Assembly (NCBI RefSeq): GCF_024749165.1 | Contig: NZ_CP087190.1 | Location: 310,001 to 374,000 of the forward strand | Length of the DNA stretch: 64,000 nucleotides | Direction: 5' to 3' | Source: Pseudomonas sp. B21-023 | Lineage (GTDB): Bacteria > Pseudomonadota > Gammaproteobacteria > Pseudomonadales > Pseudomonadaceae | Shown here: positions 63,148 to 64,000 of the stretch, piece by piece | Layout: each line of letters opens with the position of its first letter | Position numbering within the stretch: position 1 is the first letter of the stretch | Program-made: the position numbers and the translations under genes | Notes under the pieces: generated by a model | Database searches by the model: none | What the model was told of the DNA's origin: nothing | What the model saw: only the letters and a program-made list of their open reading frames with translations

Positions 63148-63258
63148 ATGAAGCGTTTGCTGAATACGCTGAGCCGCGTCTGGAAGCTCATTCGGATCCT
63201 GATCGTTTTCAGGACCGTCAGGGACTTCCTGCGTGATCACTTCGACGATGCCCGTTAA
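63148..63258 (+). CDS. Possible 36-residue basic amphipathic small protein
   Basis: ATG 63148 opens MKRLLNTLSRVWKLIRILIV, followed by FRTVRDFLRDHFDDAR and TAA. GGAGG lies nine bases upstream and a perfect terminator starts 20 bases after the stop, so the unit has all marks of a gene. The peptide is basic and could form one amphipathic or membrane helix. I recognise no family. The competing frame at 63066-63236 is the main alternative. Confidence 0.45.
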   Translation: MKRLLNTLSRVWKLIRILIVFRTVRDFLRDHFDDAR

Positions 63259-63277
63259 GGGGTTAGTCGGGTGAGAA

Positions 63278-63306
63278 GCCGCCCTGGCCTGCCAGGGCGG
63301 CTTTTA
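63278..63306. terminator. Bidirectional terminator
   Basis: GCCGCCCTGG-CCTG-CCAGGGCGGC followed by TTTT forms a perfect 10-base stem between the small ORF and the convergent DUF3392 gene. Confidence 0.9.
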
Positions 63307-63314
63307 GCGGACGC

Positions 63315-63641
63315 TCACCCCCGCCGATCAGCGACCACGCCGATCAAAACCAGCACCACCAGCAGCACCGGTGCCAGCGCATAGTTGTTGAACTGCCCCA
63401 GCCCCTTGACGATCCACGGCGTCGCATAGATCAGCGCCGCGCCGCTGCCGATCATCACCAGCAGTGCCATGAATGGCACGCGCAGGGCGCCGGCCAGGCC
63501 GCCCAGGCGCCCCTCGACCCAGCCTTTGATATCGGTGCCGAACAGCACCAGCAGGCAGCCCACCAGGGCCAGCGAAATCTCTGAGAGGTTGCTGCGGCTC
63601 CAGCGGGAAACGGTCGAGAGCAGGTCAAGTACCAGGTCCAT
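63315..63641 (-). CDS. DUF3392 family membrane protein
   Basis: A 108-residue protein starting MDLVLDLLSTVSRWSRSNLSEI, with three hydrophobic helices (ISLALVGCLLVLFG, VPFMALLVMIGSGAALIYA, YALAPVLLVVLVLIGVV). It fits DUF3392, inner-membrane proteins of unknown function next to hemW in Pseudomonas. It begins nine bases after the hemW stop. Confidence 0.85.
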   Translation of the reverse strand: MDLVLDLLSTVSRWSRSNLSEISLALVGCLLVLFGTDIKGWVEGRLGGLAGALRVPFMALLVMIGSGAALIYATPWIVKGLGQFNNYALAPVLLVVLVLIGVVADRRG

Positions 63642-63650
63642 GGGTCATCC

Positions 63651-64000
63651 TTAATTCAAGAAGTACTGCAGCAGGTCGTTGAGGAACAGCTGGCCGCGTG
63701 GCGTGGCGGCCAGACGATCCGGTTCGACCCGCAAAAGGCCTTTTTGTTCGGCTTCACGGCGGGCTTCGGACAGTTGTGCAAGAGGCAGGCCGGTACGCAG
63801 GTTGAACAGCTCGGCCTCAACTCCGTCGGTGAGGCGCAGCGCGTTCATCAGGAACTCGAAGGGTAGCTCATCGGCCGGCAACAGCTTCTCGCCGGCCTTG
63901 AACGGCTTGGACGGGTTCAGGTAGTCCTTGGGCAGGCGGGTCTTCCAGGTGCGTAGGATGCGCCCGTCCGGGAACGACAGCTTGCCATGGGCGCCGGCAC
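63651..64000 (-). CDS. hemW: HemW, radical SAM heme chaperone-like protein, C-terminal part (partial)
   Basis: The minus-strand frame is open from the window edge to the TAA at 63651. The visible part (about 115 residues) reads GKLSFPDGRILRTWKTRLPK, then ELPFEFLMNALRLTDGVE and ends in ATPRGQLFLNDLLQYFLN, the C-terminal HemW domain. The radical SAM core lies outside. HemW resembles coproporphyrinogen III oxidase HemN but binds heme rather than oxidising coproporphyrinogen. Confidence 0.9.
   Translation of the reverse strand, partial: AGAHGKLSFPDGRILRTWKTRLPKDYLNPSKPFKAGEKLLPADELPFEFLMNALRLTDGVEAELFNLRTGLPLAQLSEARREAEQKGLLRVEPDRLAATPRGQLFLNDLLQYFLN

Overview
The window is chromosomal DNA of a fluorescent Pseudomonas, most likely of the P. 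putida group. The evidence is high-GC coding, gene content and order that match that genus as I remember it (hisPJQM-gabP, yggX-mutY-asmA-hisBHAF, cbcXWV-sda-gbdR, caiX-cdhCAB/cdhR, ggt-fdx-coaD-lao, ftsYEX-rpoH-mtgA-thiSG-trmB), and many Pseudomonas-type REP inverted repeats between genes. No species can be named from sequence alone.

Layout. 1-6.5 kb is accessory in character: the tail of a TonB-dependent receptor, a hipB gene followed by a broken hipA, a DUF3079 gene, a stand-alone copper nitrite reductase (nirK), a low-GC membrane acyltransferase, tRNA-Thr, and a four-gene lipoprotein/HTH/DUF2975 operon. 6.9-22 kb is core: mdtJI, a methyltransferase, the basic amino acid importer hisPJQM, gabP, ppk2, tRNA-Phe, yggX-mutY-asmA and an MFS transporter. 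22-25 kb is the histidine operon hisB-hisH-(DUF2164)-hisA-hisF. 25-39.4 kb handles quaternary amines: the choline/betaine importer choXWV, serine deaminase, the activator gbdR, and the carnitine operon caiX-cdhC-cdhA-cdhB with its divergent regulator cdhR. A low-GC insert (about 31.7-34.8 kb) carrying two secreted proteins of unknown role interrupts this district. 39.4-64 kb is core again: rlmI, an HDOD gene, mutM, ggt, a ferredoxin, coaD, the long-chain alcohol/aldehyde oxidation cluster laoCBA/laoR, sseA, a hydrolase, rsmD, two M16 peptidases, ftsYEX, rpoH, mtgA, thiSG, trmB and the start of hemW.

How genes work together. Carnitine enters through CaiX and a shared permease, CdhA/CdhC/CdhB convert it to glycine betaine, choline and betaine enter through ChoXWV, and betaine is demethylated (genes outside the window) to glycine and serine, which Sda turns into pyruvate. 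GbdR and CdhR are paired GlxA-type activators for these steps. FtsE-FtsX gate septal peptidoglycan hydrolysis, FtsY docks ribosomes at the membrane, and RpoH is read from a promoter with an excellent AlgU/sigma-E -35 match.

The items I would look at first are a secreted metzincin-like protein whose zinc motif has lost its catalytic Glu, third His and Met-turn (33468-34802); the excised kinase core of hipA next to an intact hipB and a perfect palindrome; an RpoN-type promoter with an upstream palindrome before gbdR; hairpins just after the binding-protein gene in three separate importer operons; and an undescribed leader plus 36-codon ORF at 62.8-63.26 kb. I did not see a CRISPR array, an insertion sequence, a phage or an rRNA gene.
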